The notes: a model not told the origin generated them from the sequence alone. Shown: positions 1 through 9,608, counted from the first letter of the stretch. The stretch is DNA of 50,422 nt from Pseudomonadota bacterium (GCA_021782995.1 JAJXUI010000020.1:1-50422); one strand, 5' to 3'. Translations and numbers: made by a program.

Positions 1-99
1 ATTACACAACAGGAGATAAATGAAGTGATGAAACGCTTAAACAATCGTCCCAGAAAGAGGCTTGGTTACTTGACGCCTAATCAGGTATTCTTCAAATAA
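1..99 (+). pseudogene. IS30-family transposase, C-terminal end (cut by window edge)
   Basis: Frame 1 is open from the first base to a TAA at 97-99. It encodes a 32-residue tail with the segment LNNRPRKRLGYLTPNQVF, the typical C-terminus of IS30-family DDE transposases, which catalyse copy-out transposition of their element. The rest of the gene lies left of the window, so whether the element is intact cannot be judged. It is too short for length-based gene calling. The family call rests on this motif alone. Confidence 0.75.
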
Positions 100-100
100 G

Positions 101-130
101 CGTTGCACTTCAAATTTGAATCCGCGTCGG
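101..130 (+). mobile_element. Probable right end (terminal inverted repeat) of the IS30-family element
   Basis: Directly behind the transposase stop is cgttgcacttcaaatttga, which contains the perfect 12-base palindrome ttcaaatttgaa (109-120). A GTTGCACTTC-like terminal repeat a few bases after the transposase stop is usual for many IS30 relatives. The partner repeat lies outside the window, so the boundary is approximate. Confidence 0.4.
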
Positions 131-188
131 TAAACAAAGATAATAACGACCAAAACTAGGTCAAAAGACCTATCGCAAGCCCGATAAC

Positions 189-596
189 TCACCGCCCCGG
201 CAACTCCGCATTTATCGTCTTCCCGCCATAACCATACTTCTGATCCCTGCCCTGCACTACGACACTTTTTACAGCTGAAGGAATTGATACGCCGTAAAGG
301 TCGCGAGTGAATGGCTGTTCATCGGCATGGTCGTGCCACAGCTTGCGCTCGCCATACACCACGCCTTCCTTGTTCATCACGCGGAAGGCATCGGCATAGC
401 GTTGTTCGGTATCGTAGGGAGATGACAATGTGACATCGAAATTAAAGCGGTTGTTGCTAACCACGGTGATCTGCACATTGACGACATCGGGAAATTTTTG
501 TTCCTGTGCGGAAACAGGGAGTGCTGCGAACAGGGCCAACAAGAAGGATATAAAGATGCGAATTGCGGATGTTACGTTAAATGCAGTGATATTCAT
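189..596 (-). CDS. Small secreted protein of unknown function
   Basis: About 135 residues from the ATG at 594-596. The open frame extends upstream to a TTG at 644, but the ATG gives a clean signal peptide: a short basic stretch, a hydrophobic core and likely cleavage after VSA before QEQ. The mature part of about 105 residues has no cysteines or known catalytic motif. It looks beta-rich and ends with a Gly/Tyr-rich segment (KYGYGGK). It is presumably periplasmic. It follows sseA in the same direction, and an AT-rich IHF-like element sits just before its ATG. I do not recognise the family and assign no function. Confidence 0.6.
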   Translation of the reverse strand: MNITAFNVTSAIRIFISFLLALFAALPVSAQEQKFPDVVNVQITVVSNNRFNFDVTLSSPYDTEQRYADAFRVMNKEGVVYGERKLWHDHADEQPFTRDLYGVSIPSAVKSVVVQGRDQKYGYGGKTINAELPGR

Positions 597-608
597 AATA
601 TTTAATAT

Positions 609-621
609 AATCAAATAGTTA
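609..621. promoter_or_regulatory. IHF-like site in dispersed AT-rich element (copy 1)
   Basis: The plus strand reads aatcaaatagtta, an exact match to the E. coli IHF consensus WATCAANNNNTTR, preceded by an AT-only run (597-608). It lies between the sseA stop and the ATG of the small secreted protein. The flank aatataatcaa is shared base for base with the copies at 11099, 29334 and 38720. Confidence 0.5.
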
Positions 622-665
622 AAAATATACAGCAACACCTGCAAGCAGGCGCAAGTAATACCAGG

Positions 666-1562
666 TCAAGCGCAGTCGAGATCGTCTGCATGCACGCGCG
701 ACGGATGCGGTGTAGCCTCTCCGGTGGCAACCGGACGCGAGGGATCGGTGATCCATTCACTCCAGGAGCCGGCATACAGTTTGCCTGACGAGAGCCCGGC
801 GACTTCCATTGCCAACATGTTGTGGCAGGCGGTGACACCGGAGCCACAGGAGTGGATTACGTTGTGCGGTTTCACGCCGTGCAGCAGATTGGTATAGGCT
901 TCTTTCAGCTCTTCCGCCGGCAGGTAGGTGCCGTCGAAATCGAGATTTTCTTCAAACACCCAGTTCACAGCACCCGGGATGTGGCCCGCCACTTTGTCGA
1001 GCGCTTCGCGTTCGCCTGTAAAGCGCTGTTCCGGGCGCGCATCGATGATCAGGCGGCAGGCTTCCTGCCGTGCTTCATTGACTTCATTCACATGCGCAAC
1101 CATGTCGTATTGCACATTGACGACAAATTTTGCCGGTGTAATCTGCGGCAGTTCAGCGGTGACTGGCAGTTTCTTCTTCACCCACAGCGGCCAGTTGCCG
1201 TCCAGCAGGGCCACATTGTTGTGCCCCAGCCAGCGCAGCAGCCACCACATCTTCACCGCCATTGAGCCGAAGCTGTCGTCATACACCACCACTTGCTTGC
1301 TTGCATCCACTCCCCATGCAGAAAGTTTTTGTGCCAGCACTTGCGGATCGGGCAGCGGATGGCGGCCGGTTTTGGGTGTGACTGCGGATGACATGTCGTC
1401 ATCCAGATGCACATAACGCGCACCGGGAATGTGGCTTTGCAGATAGGCATTGTGGCCCAGGCTGGTGTCGCTCAGTGCAAAACGGCAATCGAAGATGATC
1501 CAGTCCGGGTCTTGCAGGTGTCTGGCCAGTTCATCGGCGCTGACGAGTGTGGTATATGCCAT
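666..1562 (-). CDS. sseA: 3-mercaptopyruvate/thiosulfate sulfurtransferase (tandem rhodanese)
   Basis: This 298-residue protein has two rhodanese domains: an inactive N-terminal one (about 5-140) and a catalytic C-terminal one (about 160-285). The active-site loop CGSGVTAC places the persulfide-forming cysteine at residue 239. This loop is typical of mercaptopyruvate sulfurtransferases (SseA) rather than thiosulfate-specific rhodaneses. The conserved GSWSEW follows at about 265-270. It moves sulfane sulfur from 3-mercaptopyruvate or thiosulfate to a thiophilic acceptor in the cytoplasm. It starts 6 bases after the pssA stop, so it is probably co-transcribed with pssA. No good ribosome binding site is visible. 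Confidence 0.9.
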   Translation of the reverse strand: MAYTTLVSADELARHLQDPDWIIFDCRFALSDTSLGHNAYLQSHIPGARYVHLDDDMSSAVTPKTGRHPLPDPQVLAQKLSAWGVDASKQVVVYDDSFGSMAVKMWWLLRWLGHNNVALLDGNWPLWVKKKLPVTAELPQITPAKFVVNVQYDMVAHVNEVNEARQEACRLIIDARPEQRFTGEREALDKVAGHIPGAVNWVFEENLDFDGTYLPAEELKEAYTNLLHGVKPHNVIHSCGSGVTACHNMLAMEVAGLSSGKLYAGSWSEWITDPSRPVATGEATPHPSRVHADDLDCA

Positions 1563-1568
1563 ATAGAA

Positions 1569-2321
1569 TTATTGTTTCGGCTTGGGTTTGCGCAGGTCCA
1601 GCAGCCACATCACATAGCCGGACAGCGAATAGGCAAAGAACAGCAGGAACAGCACACCCGGCGGATAGCTGGAAACCAGCATGAAGAACATCGCCAGCAG
1701 GAATACCACAACAAAGGGCACACTCTTGCGCAGGTTGATATCCTTGAAGCTGTAAAATTTAACGTTGCTGACCATCGTGAGTCCGGCAAAGATGGTCAGT
1801 GCTGTGGCGACCCAGCTCAAATCATTCACTTTGAAGAAGTCGGCATTGTCCGTTACCACCCAGATGAACCCGGCAACCAGCGCCGCCGCTGCCGGGCTGG
1901 GCATGCCCTGAAAATAACGCTTGTCGACCACATCGATATTGGTGTTGAAACGCGCCAGGCGCAATGCCGCCCCCACACAATAGGTGAATGCAGCAAACCA
2001 GCCCAGCTTGCCGAGGTCTTTCAGTGCCCACTCATACATCAGCAGCGATGGCGCCACACCAAACGACACCATATCGGACAGGCTGTCATACTCCGCGCCA
2101 AATTCGCTTTGCGTATGCGTCAGCCGTGCGACGCGGCCGTCAAGACCATCGAGCACCATGGCAATGAAGATCGCCACTGCTGCAAATTCAAAGCGGTTGT
2201 TCATCGCCTGCACGATGGCATAAAACCCTGAAAACAGCGCACCGGTCGTAAACAGGTTGGGCAGGAGGTAGATGCCGCGACGGCGGATATCGGGTTTGCG
2301 TTGGTTCAGGTCATTCATCAT
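1569..2321 (-). CDS. pssA: CDP-diacylglycerol--serine O-phosphatidyltransferase
   Basis: A 250-residue integral membrane enzyme that makes phosphatidylserine from CDP-diacylglycerol and L-serine, the first step toward phosphatidylethanolamine. The CDP-alcohol phosphotransferase motif DGxxAR-x8-GxxxDxxxD is complete: D61, G62, A65, R66, G75, D79 and D83. Hydrophobic helices cover most of the remainder. Two adjacent ATGs are possible starts (2321 or 2318). Its place downstream of ilvBHC is common in betaproteobacteria. Here a terminator separates it from ilvC, so it probably has its own promoter in 2322-2420, which I could not define. Confidence 0.93.
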   Translation of the reverse strand: MMNDLNQRKPDIRRRGIYLLPNLFTTGALFSGFYAIVQAMNNRFEFAAVAIFIAMVLDGLDGRVARLTHTQSEFGAEYDSLSDMVSFGVAPSLLMYEWALKDLGKLGWFAAFTYCVGAALRLARFNTNIDVVDKRYFQGMPSPAAAALVAGFIWVVTDNADFFKVNDLSWVATALTIFAGLTMVSNVKFYSFKDINLRKSVPFVVVFLLAMFFMLVSSYPPGVLFLLFFAYSLSGYVMWLLDLRKPKPKQ

Positions 2322-2420
2322 GATGGAAGATCTGGGATCGTGAGTTCTGCTGGAATTGCTACTTTACACCAATGCGTGTCGACAAAGTAGACTCCGGTGT
2401 TACAAGTGCATGACAGGCTG

Positions 2421-2471
2421 AAAAAAACAAAACGACCAGCGAACCGGTGTTTTACCGATATCGCCGGTCGT
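2421..2471 (-). terminator. Rho-independent terminator of the ilvBHC operon
   Basis: Read on the minus strand, an 11-pair arm (acgaccggcga with tcgctggtcgt, one G-T pair) encloses a second 4-pair stem (cggt/accg). It is followed by TTTTGTTTTTTT. It begins 26 bases after the ilvC stop and separates the ilv operon from pssA. Confidence 0.88.
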
Positions 2472-2496
2472 CCGTGTGTTACACCTGATGACCTGA

Positions 2497-3551
<1,055 letters not shown>

Positions 3552-3562
3552 AAATTGAGTTT

Positions 3563-4054
3563 TTAAAGCTTCAAAATGCGTTTGCCACGGCCGATGCCGG
3601 ATGCTCCAGTGCGTACCGTTTCGAGGATCAGGGACCTGTCGATGGCTTGCAGGAAGTTGTCCAGCTTCGTACCGCTGCCGGTCAGCTCGATCGTGTAGGT
3701 GGCATCGGTGACGTCGATGATGCGGCCGCGGAAGATGTCCGCCATGCGTTTCATCTCCTCACGCGCCGCCCCCTCCGCCTTGACCTTCACCAGCATCAGC
3801 TCGCGCTCGATATGCTCGCCTTCGGTCAGGTCCATCACCTGCACCACCTCGATCAGCTTGTTCAGCTGCTTGTTGATCTGCTCGATCACATCATCGGAAC
3901 CGCTGGTGACGATGGTCATGCGCGACATGGTCGGATCTTCCGTGGTTGCCACGGTCAGCGATTCGATGTTGTAGCCGCGTGCCGAGAACAGGCCTGCCAC
4001 GCGCGACAGGGCGCCGGCTTCGTTTTCCATCAGCAAAGAAATGATGTGGCGCAT
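3563..4054 (-). CDS. ilvH: Acetolactate synthase small (regulatory) subunit
   Basis: A 163-residue subunit with an N-terminal ACT domain (about 3-75) bearing ENEAGALSRVAGLFSARGYNI, followed by the conserved C-terminal domain of the family. It binds valine, confers feedback inhibition and stimulates the catalytic subunit. Its ATG overlaps the ilvB stop by one base (TAATG), which implies translational coupling with ilvB. The length matches E. coli IlvH. Confidence 0.96.
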   Translation of the reverse strand: MRHIISLLMENEAGALSRVAGLFSARGYNIESLTVATTEDPTMSRMTIVTSGSDDVIEQINKQLNKLIEVVQVMDLTEGEHIERELMLVKVKAEGAAREEMKRMADIFRGRIIDVTDATYTIELTGSGTKLDNFLQAIDRSLILETVRTGASGIGRGKRILKL

Positions 4055-5760
4055 TACAGGTCCTCCGCCATGATGATGTCAGACAGGCCCTTGCCGCCGG
4101 GCACCATCGGGAATACGTTTTCAGTCGGGTCGGTCTGGAAGTCCATGAACACCAGCTCGTTCTTGCGCGCGAAGGCTTCTTTAATCGCGCCCTCTACATC
4201 TGCTGGATTCACCACGCGGATGCCGACATGGCCATAGGCCTCGGCCAGCTTCACGAAGTCGGGCAGCGCGTCCATGTAGGATTCCGCATAGCGGTTGCCA
4301 TGGAAGAATTCCTGCCACTGGCGCACCATGCCGAGGTAACGGTTGTTCAACGACAGCACCTTGATCGGCAGGCGGAACTGCTTGCAGGTGGAAAGCTCCT
4401 GGATACACATCTGGATGCTGCCTTCGCCGGTAATACAGGCCACATCCGCTTTCGGATGCGCCAGCTTCACGCCCATCGCGGCCGGCAGGCCGAAGCCCAT
4501 CGTACCCAGACCACCGGAGTTGATCCAGCGGCGCGGTTCGTCAAACTTGTAATACTGCGCAGCCCACATCTGGTGCTGGCCAACATCGGAAGTGACAAAA
4601 GCTTCGCCCTTGGTGATTTCGTACAGCTTCTCCACCACATACTGCGGCTTGATGACCTCGGTCGAATTCTTGTAAGCCAGCGAGTTGCGGCCTCGCCATT
4701 CGCCGATCTGCTTCCACCAGTCTGCCTGTGCTGCCGCATCCGGCTTCTGCTTCACGGACTTCAGCGCCGCCTGCAGCTCTTTCACTACCTCTTTCACATC
4801 GCCCACCAGCGCCACATCCACCTGCACGCGCTTGGAGATGGAGGCCGGGTCGATATCGATATGGATGATCTTGCGCGGCACGGAATTGAAGTGGCTCACA
4901 TTACCGATCACGCGGTCATCAAAGCGCGCGCCCACGGCCAGCAGCACATCGCAATTCTGCATTCCGAGGTTGGCTTCCAGCGTGCCATGCATGCCCGGCA
5001 TACCGAGGAACAGCTTGTCGGTTTCCGGATAACCGCCCAGACCCATCAGCGTGCTGACGCAGGGGTAGCCCAGACCACGTACCAGCTCGGTCAGCGGCTT
5101 GGCCGCATCCGAAAGAATTACACCACCGCCGGTATAAATCACAGGGCGCTTGGCGCTTAACAACAGCTCCGCGGCCTGCTTGATCGCAGTTGCATCCGCC
5201 TTGACCTGCGGATTGTAGGAACGGATGCTGACGTTTTTCGGATAGTCATACTCGGCCTTGGCGATGGAAATATCCTTGGGGATATCCACCAGCACTGGGC
5301 CGGGGCGGCCGCTTTTCGCCAGATAGAACGCCTTTTTGATCGTGGAGGCGATGTCTTTCACATCCTTCACCAGGAAATTGTGCTTGACGCAAGGACGGGT
5401 AATGCCGACGGTATCCACCTCCTGGAATGCATCCTCACCAATGGCACCCGTCGGCACCTGGCCGCTGATCACCACCATCGGAATGGAATCCATATAGGCG
5501 GTGGCAATGCCGGTAACCGCATTGGTCACGCCCGGGCCGGAAGTCACGAGCGCCACACCCACTTTTTCGGTGGAACGGGCATAGCCGTCCGCCGCATGCA
5601 CGGCTGCCTGTTCATGCCTTACCAGGATGTGTTTGACCTTGTCCTGATTGAACAAGGCGTCGTAGATGAAAAGTACCGCGCCGCCCGGGTAGCCGAAGAC
5701 ATATTCGACCCCCTCATCTTGCAGACAGCGTATCGTGATTTCCGCGCCCGTAAGCTCCAT
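4054..5760 (-). CDS. ilvB: Acetolactate synthase large (catalytic) subunit
   Basis: A 568-residue thiamine diphosphate/FAD enzyme that condenses two pyruvates, or pyruvate with 2-oxobutyrate, as the committing step of branched-chain amino acid synthesis. Visible are the N-terminal TPP domain with the activating glutamate in RHEQAA (about residue 49), the central FAD-binding domain, and the C-terminal TPP domain with GEGSIQMCIQEL (Mg/diphosphate motif) and NNRYLGMVRQWQ. It is first in the operon. It has a short leader and an AAGG ribosome binding site 7 bases before the ATG. No leader peptide or attenuator is seen. Confidence 0.96.
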   Translation of the reverse strand: MELTGAEITIRCLQDEGVEYVFGYPGGAVLFIYDALFNQDKVKHILVRHEQAAVHAADGYARSTEKVGVALVTSGPGVTNAVTGIATAYMDSIPMVVISGQVPTGAIGEDAFQEVDTVGITRPCVKHNFLVKDVKDIASTIKKAFYLAKSGRPGPVLVDIPKDISIAKAEYDYPKNVSIRSYNPQVKADATAIKQAAELLLSAKRPVIYTGGGVILSDAAKPLTELVRGLGYPCVSTLMGLGGYPETDKLFLGMPGMHGTLEANLGMQNCDVLLAVGARFDDRVIGNVSHFNSVPRKIIHIDIDPASISKRVQVDVALVGDVKEVVKELQAALKSVKQKPDAAAQADWWKQIGEWRGRNSLAYKNSTEVIKPQYVVEKLYEITKGEAFVTSDVGQHQMWAAQYYKFDEPRRWINSGGLGTMGFGLPAAMGVKLAHPKADVACITGEGSIQMCIQELSTCKQFRLPIKVLSLNNRYLGMVRQWQEFFHGNRYAESYMDALPDFVKLAEAYGHVGIRVVNPADVEGAIKEAFARKNELVFMDFQTDPTENVFPMVPGGKGLSDIIMAEDL

Positions 5761-5796
5761 GACAAAACCTTAAATTAAATAATATTCGAACCCCAC

Positions 5797-5825
5797 AAGA
5801 TAAGGCTTGGCGCCATTTTGGTCAA
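5797..5825 (-). promoter_or_regulatory. Sigma-70-type promoter of ilvBHC
   Basis: On the minus strand TTGACC, a 17-base spacer and TATCTT lie about 36 bases before the ilvB ATG. The predicted leader is about 30 bases, leaving no room for a regulatory leader peptide. Assignment is from sequence match and spacing only. Confidence 0.65.
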
Positions 5826-5926
5826 CCCCAATGACGATACCTTGGCCGCTTACAAGGTCATTCAAACTCGTAATTGCAGGGGTTATTTGCTAACATGCCG
5901 CCTTTCCCGCAACCTGGAGTCTGAAA

Positions 5927-6502
5927 CTGGCCAGCCGGATTGAATTATCGGATTTTCTCGCTTCTGTCGAACGCCGCGCCTACAAACAGGCCCTGTTCGC
6001 GGTACGGGACGAACATGTCGCGCTCGACATCGTGCAGGATTCCATGATGAAACTGTCCGAAAAGTATGGCGACCGGCCGGTTACCGAACTGCCGATGCTG
6101 TTCCAGCGCATCCTGCAGAATACAATTCGTGATTTCTACCGCCGGCAAAAGGTCCGTTCGGTCTGGACCACCCTGTTTTCCTCACTCGTGCCGCAACATG
6201 AGGAAAGTGACTACGATCCGCTGGAAAATTTGCAGGACGAGGACAGCCCGAGCCAGGCCGACACCCCGGAATATGCACTTGAGCAATCTCAAATTATTGA
6301 ATTAATTGAGAATGAACTAAAAAAATTGCCCCTTCGTCAACGTGAGGCATTTTTGCTGCGTTATTGGGAAGACTTGGACACCGCTGAGACAGCTGCTGTC
6401 ATGGGGTGCTCAGAAGGTAGCGTTAAAACACATTGCTCACGTGCAACACATGCACTTGCCGCAGCACTCAAGGCAAAAGGAGTAACAGATTATGAATTCT
6501 GA
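5927..6502 (+). CDS. ECF-type sigma-70 family RNA polymerase sigma factor, probable CTG start
   Basis: An alternative sigma factor with region 2 at the N-terminus (ERRAYKQALFAVRDEHVALDIV) and region 4 at the C-terminus (LPLRQREAFLLRYWEDLDTAETA, then CSEGSVKTHCSRA). The first conventional in-frame start (GTG 6032) would cut away about 35 residues of region 2. Upstream the frame is open to a stop at 5891 and has no ATG, GTG or TTG. A CTG at 5927 lies 7 bases after a GGAG and gives (M)ASRIELSDFLASVERR, which fits the family's usual N-terminus. From CTG the length is 191 residues. The 3' end overlaps a DUF3619 gene, the standard arrangement in betaproteobacteria. Regulon unknown. Confidence 0.8.
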   Translation: MASRIELSDFLASVERRAYKQALFAVRDEHVALDIVQDSMMKLSEKYGDRPVTELPMLFQRILQNTIRDFYRRQKVRSVWTTLFSSLVPQHEESDYDPLENLQDEDSPSQADTPEYALEQSQIIELIENELKKLPLRQREAFLLRYWEDLDTAETAAVMGCSEGSVKTHCSRATHALAAALKAKGVTDYEF

Positions 6503-6839
6503 AAAAAAACCCAAAAATATCAAAGCATTGCTTGACTCGACCACGCTCGGAATTTCCCCTGCCGTCGCGGGTTCGTTGCATGCTTTCCGTACCAGCGCAC
6601 TGAAACAGCAACGCTTGCAACGTTCGCCGCTGGTTAACTGGATATATGCCCATACCGGTCTGCCCGTATCCAACCCGCTTACCCGGCCGGCCAGCATGCT
6701 GCTGGCGAGTGTTTTTTTGGCCGTAACCTTGCTGGCCAGTTACAACTTTGTACAGAACTATCTCAATGATGGCGATACTGCCGATGTCGACCTGGCCATC
6801 CTGACTGACGATATGCCCCTACATGTCTACGTGGATTAA
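6492..6839 (+). CDS. DUF3619-family membrane protein (possible anti-sigma partner)
   Basis: A 115-residue protein with one transmembrane segment at about 64-86 (MLLASVFLAVTLLASY), a soluble basic N-terminal half and a short acidic C-terminal tail. The start overlaps the sigma-factor gene by 11 bases and the end overlaps the DUF3106 gene by 17, so the three are translationally coupled. Topology and context resemble a small anti-sigma or sigma-tethering protein. That role is inferred from position, not from a recognised anti-sigma motif. Confidence 0.75.
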   Translation: MNSEKKPKNIKALLDSTTLGISPAVAGSLHAFRTSALKQQRLQRSPLVNWIYAHTGLPVSNPLTRPASMLLASVFLAVTLLASYNFVQNYLNDGDTADVDLAILTDDMPLHVYVD

Positions 6840-7329
6840 GCGGATTTCAGGCGTCACCCGCCGCGCAATCCCCCTCCTGGTTGCCGGTTTGCTGTTGTCA
6901 CTGCCGACCTTGGCAGAGGCGCAGAAATGGCCAGCACTTTCCGCCAATCAGCGCGAAGCGCTGGCACCCATAGAAAAACTATGGGACAGCCTGCCGGAAA
7001 AGCAGCAGAAACGGCTATTGTCTACAGCCCGTCACTTCAAAAACCTGAGCCCCGAGAAAAAACAGCGTTTCCTGAAAAATCTGGCCGACTGGAGCAGGTT
7101 GAGCCCGGAACAACGCGACAAAGCCCGCGCCAAATACAAGGCGTTCAAGCGGATTCCAAAGGAAAAGCGTGAAGAAGTGAAACGCATGGTACTGGAGCAG
7201 GAAGCCGAGAAAGCCAAAGAGGCCCAGATAGACTATGCGCCGGAATATCGCGATGAAACGCCAGCAGAAGCCGAGAAATCAGAAATCCAGAAATCAGCTG
7301 CGCAAAAAGAAGATCAAGGCAACGACTGA
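6823..7329 (+). CDS. DUF3106-family periplasmic helical protein
   Basis: A 168-residue protein with an N-terminal signal peptide (hydrophobic core about 15-30, likely cut after AEA). The mature helical part contains repeated LSPEKKQRFLKNL / LSPEQRDKARAK units, typical of DUF3106, and a charged, probably disordered tail. The repeats loosely resemble CpxP/Spy-type periplasmic sensors; this is an analogy only. It ends the sigma-DUF3619-DUF3106 operon, so an envelope-stress feedback role is possible but unproven. It is convergent with lptG. Confidence 0.75.
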   Translation: MSTWIKRISGVTRRAIPLLVAGLLLSLPTLAEAQKWPALSANQREALAPIEKLWDSLPEKQQKRLLSTARHFKNLSPEKKQRFLKNLADWSRLSPEQRDKARAKYKAFKRIPKEKREEVKRMVLEQEAEKAKEAQIDYAPEYRDETPAEAEKSEIQKSAAQKEDQGND

Positions 7330-7357
7330 CGTCGCATGCCTTGTCATCTGCCAGGCC

Positions 7358-8434
7358 TCAACGTCTTTCTGTCCACCATAACATCCCCAGCGCCAGTCCA
7401 AAAAAGGCGATTGTCATGACAGATGCGCTCAGTACCGGTTGCCAGTCATTCAATGCGCCCAGGTGCGCGAACAGCCTGCCGATGAAGTAGAACGACAACC
7501 CAAGCACGATGCCGGTGAAAATTTTCCCACCTATACCGCCAGACCTGCGCTGATGCGTTGCAAACGGCAAGGCCAGCAACATCATCACCATGACGGAAAA
7601 TGGATAAACAACCTTGTTCCACATCTCGATTTCATAGCGCGCAGACTCCTGCCGGTTCTCCTTGAGGTGCTGCGTATAAAGATACAGGCTCCATGCGGAC
7701 ATCTGTTCCGGCACCACCATCAGCACACGCAGGATATCCGGGGTGACCGAAGTATGCCAGTCCCGCCTGGGCAAATGCACGACCCGCGCACCCTGCTTGT
7801 CGAACAAGGTCTGCACCACGCCATCCAGCTGCCAGACACCTTCCTGCTTGAAGGTGCCGCGCTGAGCCGAGGTGATTCCCGCAAGCGAGAAATCCTGGTC
7901 AAACTCGTAGATGCTGACATTGAGCAAGGTGGAGTCAGGCAATACATTCTTTACATTGATGAAACTCCCCTCATCCTTGACCCACAGACCTGAACGGAAT
8001 TCCCTCAGTGAAACCTGGGAATTAAGCGCCTTGAGGCGCAGTTCCTGCGCCAGCTTCATGCTGGATGGCGCAACAAACTCTCCGATCAGCAAGCTCAGCA
8101 ACATCAAGGGAAAACCTATCTTGAACAAGGCCTTGATCATCTGCCTGAGGGAAGCTCCGGAGCTGCGATAGATGGTCAGTTCGGAATTGGATGCCATCTG
8201 CACCAGCGCAAAGATGGTCCCGATCAGCACGGCCACCGGAAACAGTTCATAAATGCGCGTCGGCGTGATGAGCACAACATAAATGAACATCTGCAACATG
8301 TTGTAATGTCCCTTGCCGACTTCGCTCAGCTCGCCCAGTACATCAAAAAAACCGAACAGCATCAGGAGCGACACGAACACCAGCAACAGGCTGCTGTATA
8401 TTTCTCGCGACATGTAACGTGTTAAGAGTTTCAT
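7358..8434 (-). CDS. lptG: LPS export ABC transporter permease LptG
   Basis: A 358-residue YjgP/YjgQ-family permease. Three N-terminal transmembrane helices, a periplasmic beta-jellyroll domain (about 130-265) and three C-terminal helices match the LptG plan. With LptF and the ATPase LptB (not in this window) it extracts lipopolysaccharide from the inner membrane and passes it to LptC/A/D. Its start overlaps the lptF stop by 4 bases (ATGA), so the pair is coupled. It is last in its transcript and convergent with the DUF3106 gene. Confidence 0.93.
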   Translation of the reverse strand: MKLLTRYMSREIYSSLLLVFVSLLMLFGFFDVLGELSEVGKGHYNMLQMFIYVVLITPTRIYELFPVAVLIGTIFALVQMASNSELTIYRSSGASLRQMIKALFKIGFPLMLLSLLIGEFVAPSSMKLAQELRLKALNSQVSLREFRSGLWVKDEGSFINVKNVLPDSTLLNVSIYEFDQDFSLAGITSAQRGTFKQEGVWQLDGVVQTLFDKQGARVVHLPRRDWHTSVTPDILRVLMVVPEQMSAWSLYLYTQHLKENRQESARYEIEMWNKVVYPFSVMVMMLLALPFATHQRRSGGIGGKIFTGIVLGLSFYFIGRLFAHLGALNDWQPVLSASVMTIAFFGLALGMLWWTERR

Positions 8435-9576
8435 CGGAACATCCGCTTGAACGAAAACACCGAAAGCCGGTATTTGAACAGGATGGCAACCACCACCAGC
8501 ATGGCCACATGTATGCTGACGAGACCAGTCAAAGTACCGACTTGCCCCTGCCCTACCAGGGTATTGATCACCGTAATCAAGTTGTTGTACAGCATGTAAA
8601 CCACCAGCGCACCAATCAGGTTCAACGAACGCCCTGCCCGAGGATTGACGAAACTGACGGGAATCGCCAGCAGCACCAGCATCAGCGCACTGACTGGCAG
8701 ACCCACACGCCAGTTGAATTCAGACATATTCCAGCTGGTCGGATTCTGCAGCAGGTAAGCCGTGGAATATGCCTTGGGATTGGGCGCCTTCTGCTTGCTC
8801 TCCACGGTTTCCACACGCATGGAATAACGCTCGAACTGCACGATCTTGTAATCAAGATCCCCCGGCGTGCCCTCGTGGCGGGTGCCGTTCATCAGCACCA
8901 CAAATTTGTCACCATTGGGCGCGATTTCCTGTACGCCCTCCTTTGCCACCATGGTACCCACCTTGCCCTGCTGCACAGACTGCACAAAAAGATTGCCGAT
9001 ATGGTTGTTGCTACGCGACACGTTTTCGAGGAAGAACACGCGGTCTGCCTGGCGAGATTCGCGGAAGGTGCCCGGCGCGACGACCTGGGCATCATCCCGG
9101 TTTTCCAGCTTCTGCCTGATATCATCGATTTTCGACATCGCCCACGGCGTCAGCAGCAAACTGAGCAGGGCGATCACCGCAACCACCGGCAGGGCAAACA
9201 GCATCACCGGCTGTATCCAGCGCGACAGGCTGATGCCGGAACTGAACCACACTACCATTTCACTGTCGCTGTAACTGCGGGTCAGCGTAAGCAAGACTGA
9301 CAGGAACAGACTGATCGACAGCAGGATAGGCAGATAATTCAAGGCACTGAATCCCAGCAGGATCAACACCGCATCGACCGGCAGGTTACCTCCCACCGAT
9401 TCGCCCAAGAGGCGGATCAGCTGGGTAAGGACTATAATGGCGAGCAGGATCGAAAACACAAAGAATCCGGTCGTTACAAATTCCCGCATCAACGAACGAT
9501 TGAAAACACCACGCCGCAACGGCCGCACGGCCTGCTGCTTTGACTTTTGACTGCGGGATTGCGGATAATTGAGCAT
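8431..9576 (-). CDS. lptF: LPS export ABC transporter permease LptF
   Basis: A 381-residue permease with the same plan as LptG: six membrane helices in two groups of three around a periplasmic jellyroll (about 150-285). It starts with about 25 soluble basic residues before the first helix. It is divergent from pepA with only 32 bases between the two starts. This back-to-back lptFG/pepA arrangement is widely conserved in proteobacteria, and the promoters must overlap each other or the coding regions. No strong Shine-Dalgarno sequence is visible. Confidence 0.94.
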   Translation of the reverse strand: MLNYPQSRSQKSKQQAVRPLRRGVFNRSLMREFVTTGFFVFSILLAIIVLTQLIRLLGESVGGNLPVDAVLILLGFSALNYLPILLSISLFLSVLLTLTRSYSDSEMVVWFSSGISLSRWIQPVMLFALPVVAVIALLSLLLTPWAMSKIDDIRQKLENRDDAQVVAPGTFRESRQADRVFFLENVSRSNNHIGNLFVQSVQQGKVGTMVAKEGVQEIAPNGDKFVVLMNGTRHEGTPGDLDYKIVQFERYSMRVETVESKQKAPNPKAYSTAYLLQNPTSWNMSEFNWRVGLPVSALMLVLLAIPVSFVNPRAGRSLNLIGALVVYMLYNNLITVINTLVGQGQVGTLTGLVSIHVAMLVVVAILFKYRLSVFSFKRMFR

Positions 9577-9608
9577 TAAAAACCGAAACTTTTTCTGGGG
9601 GATAGCAG

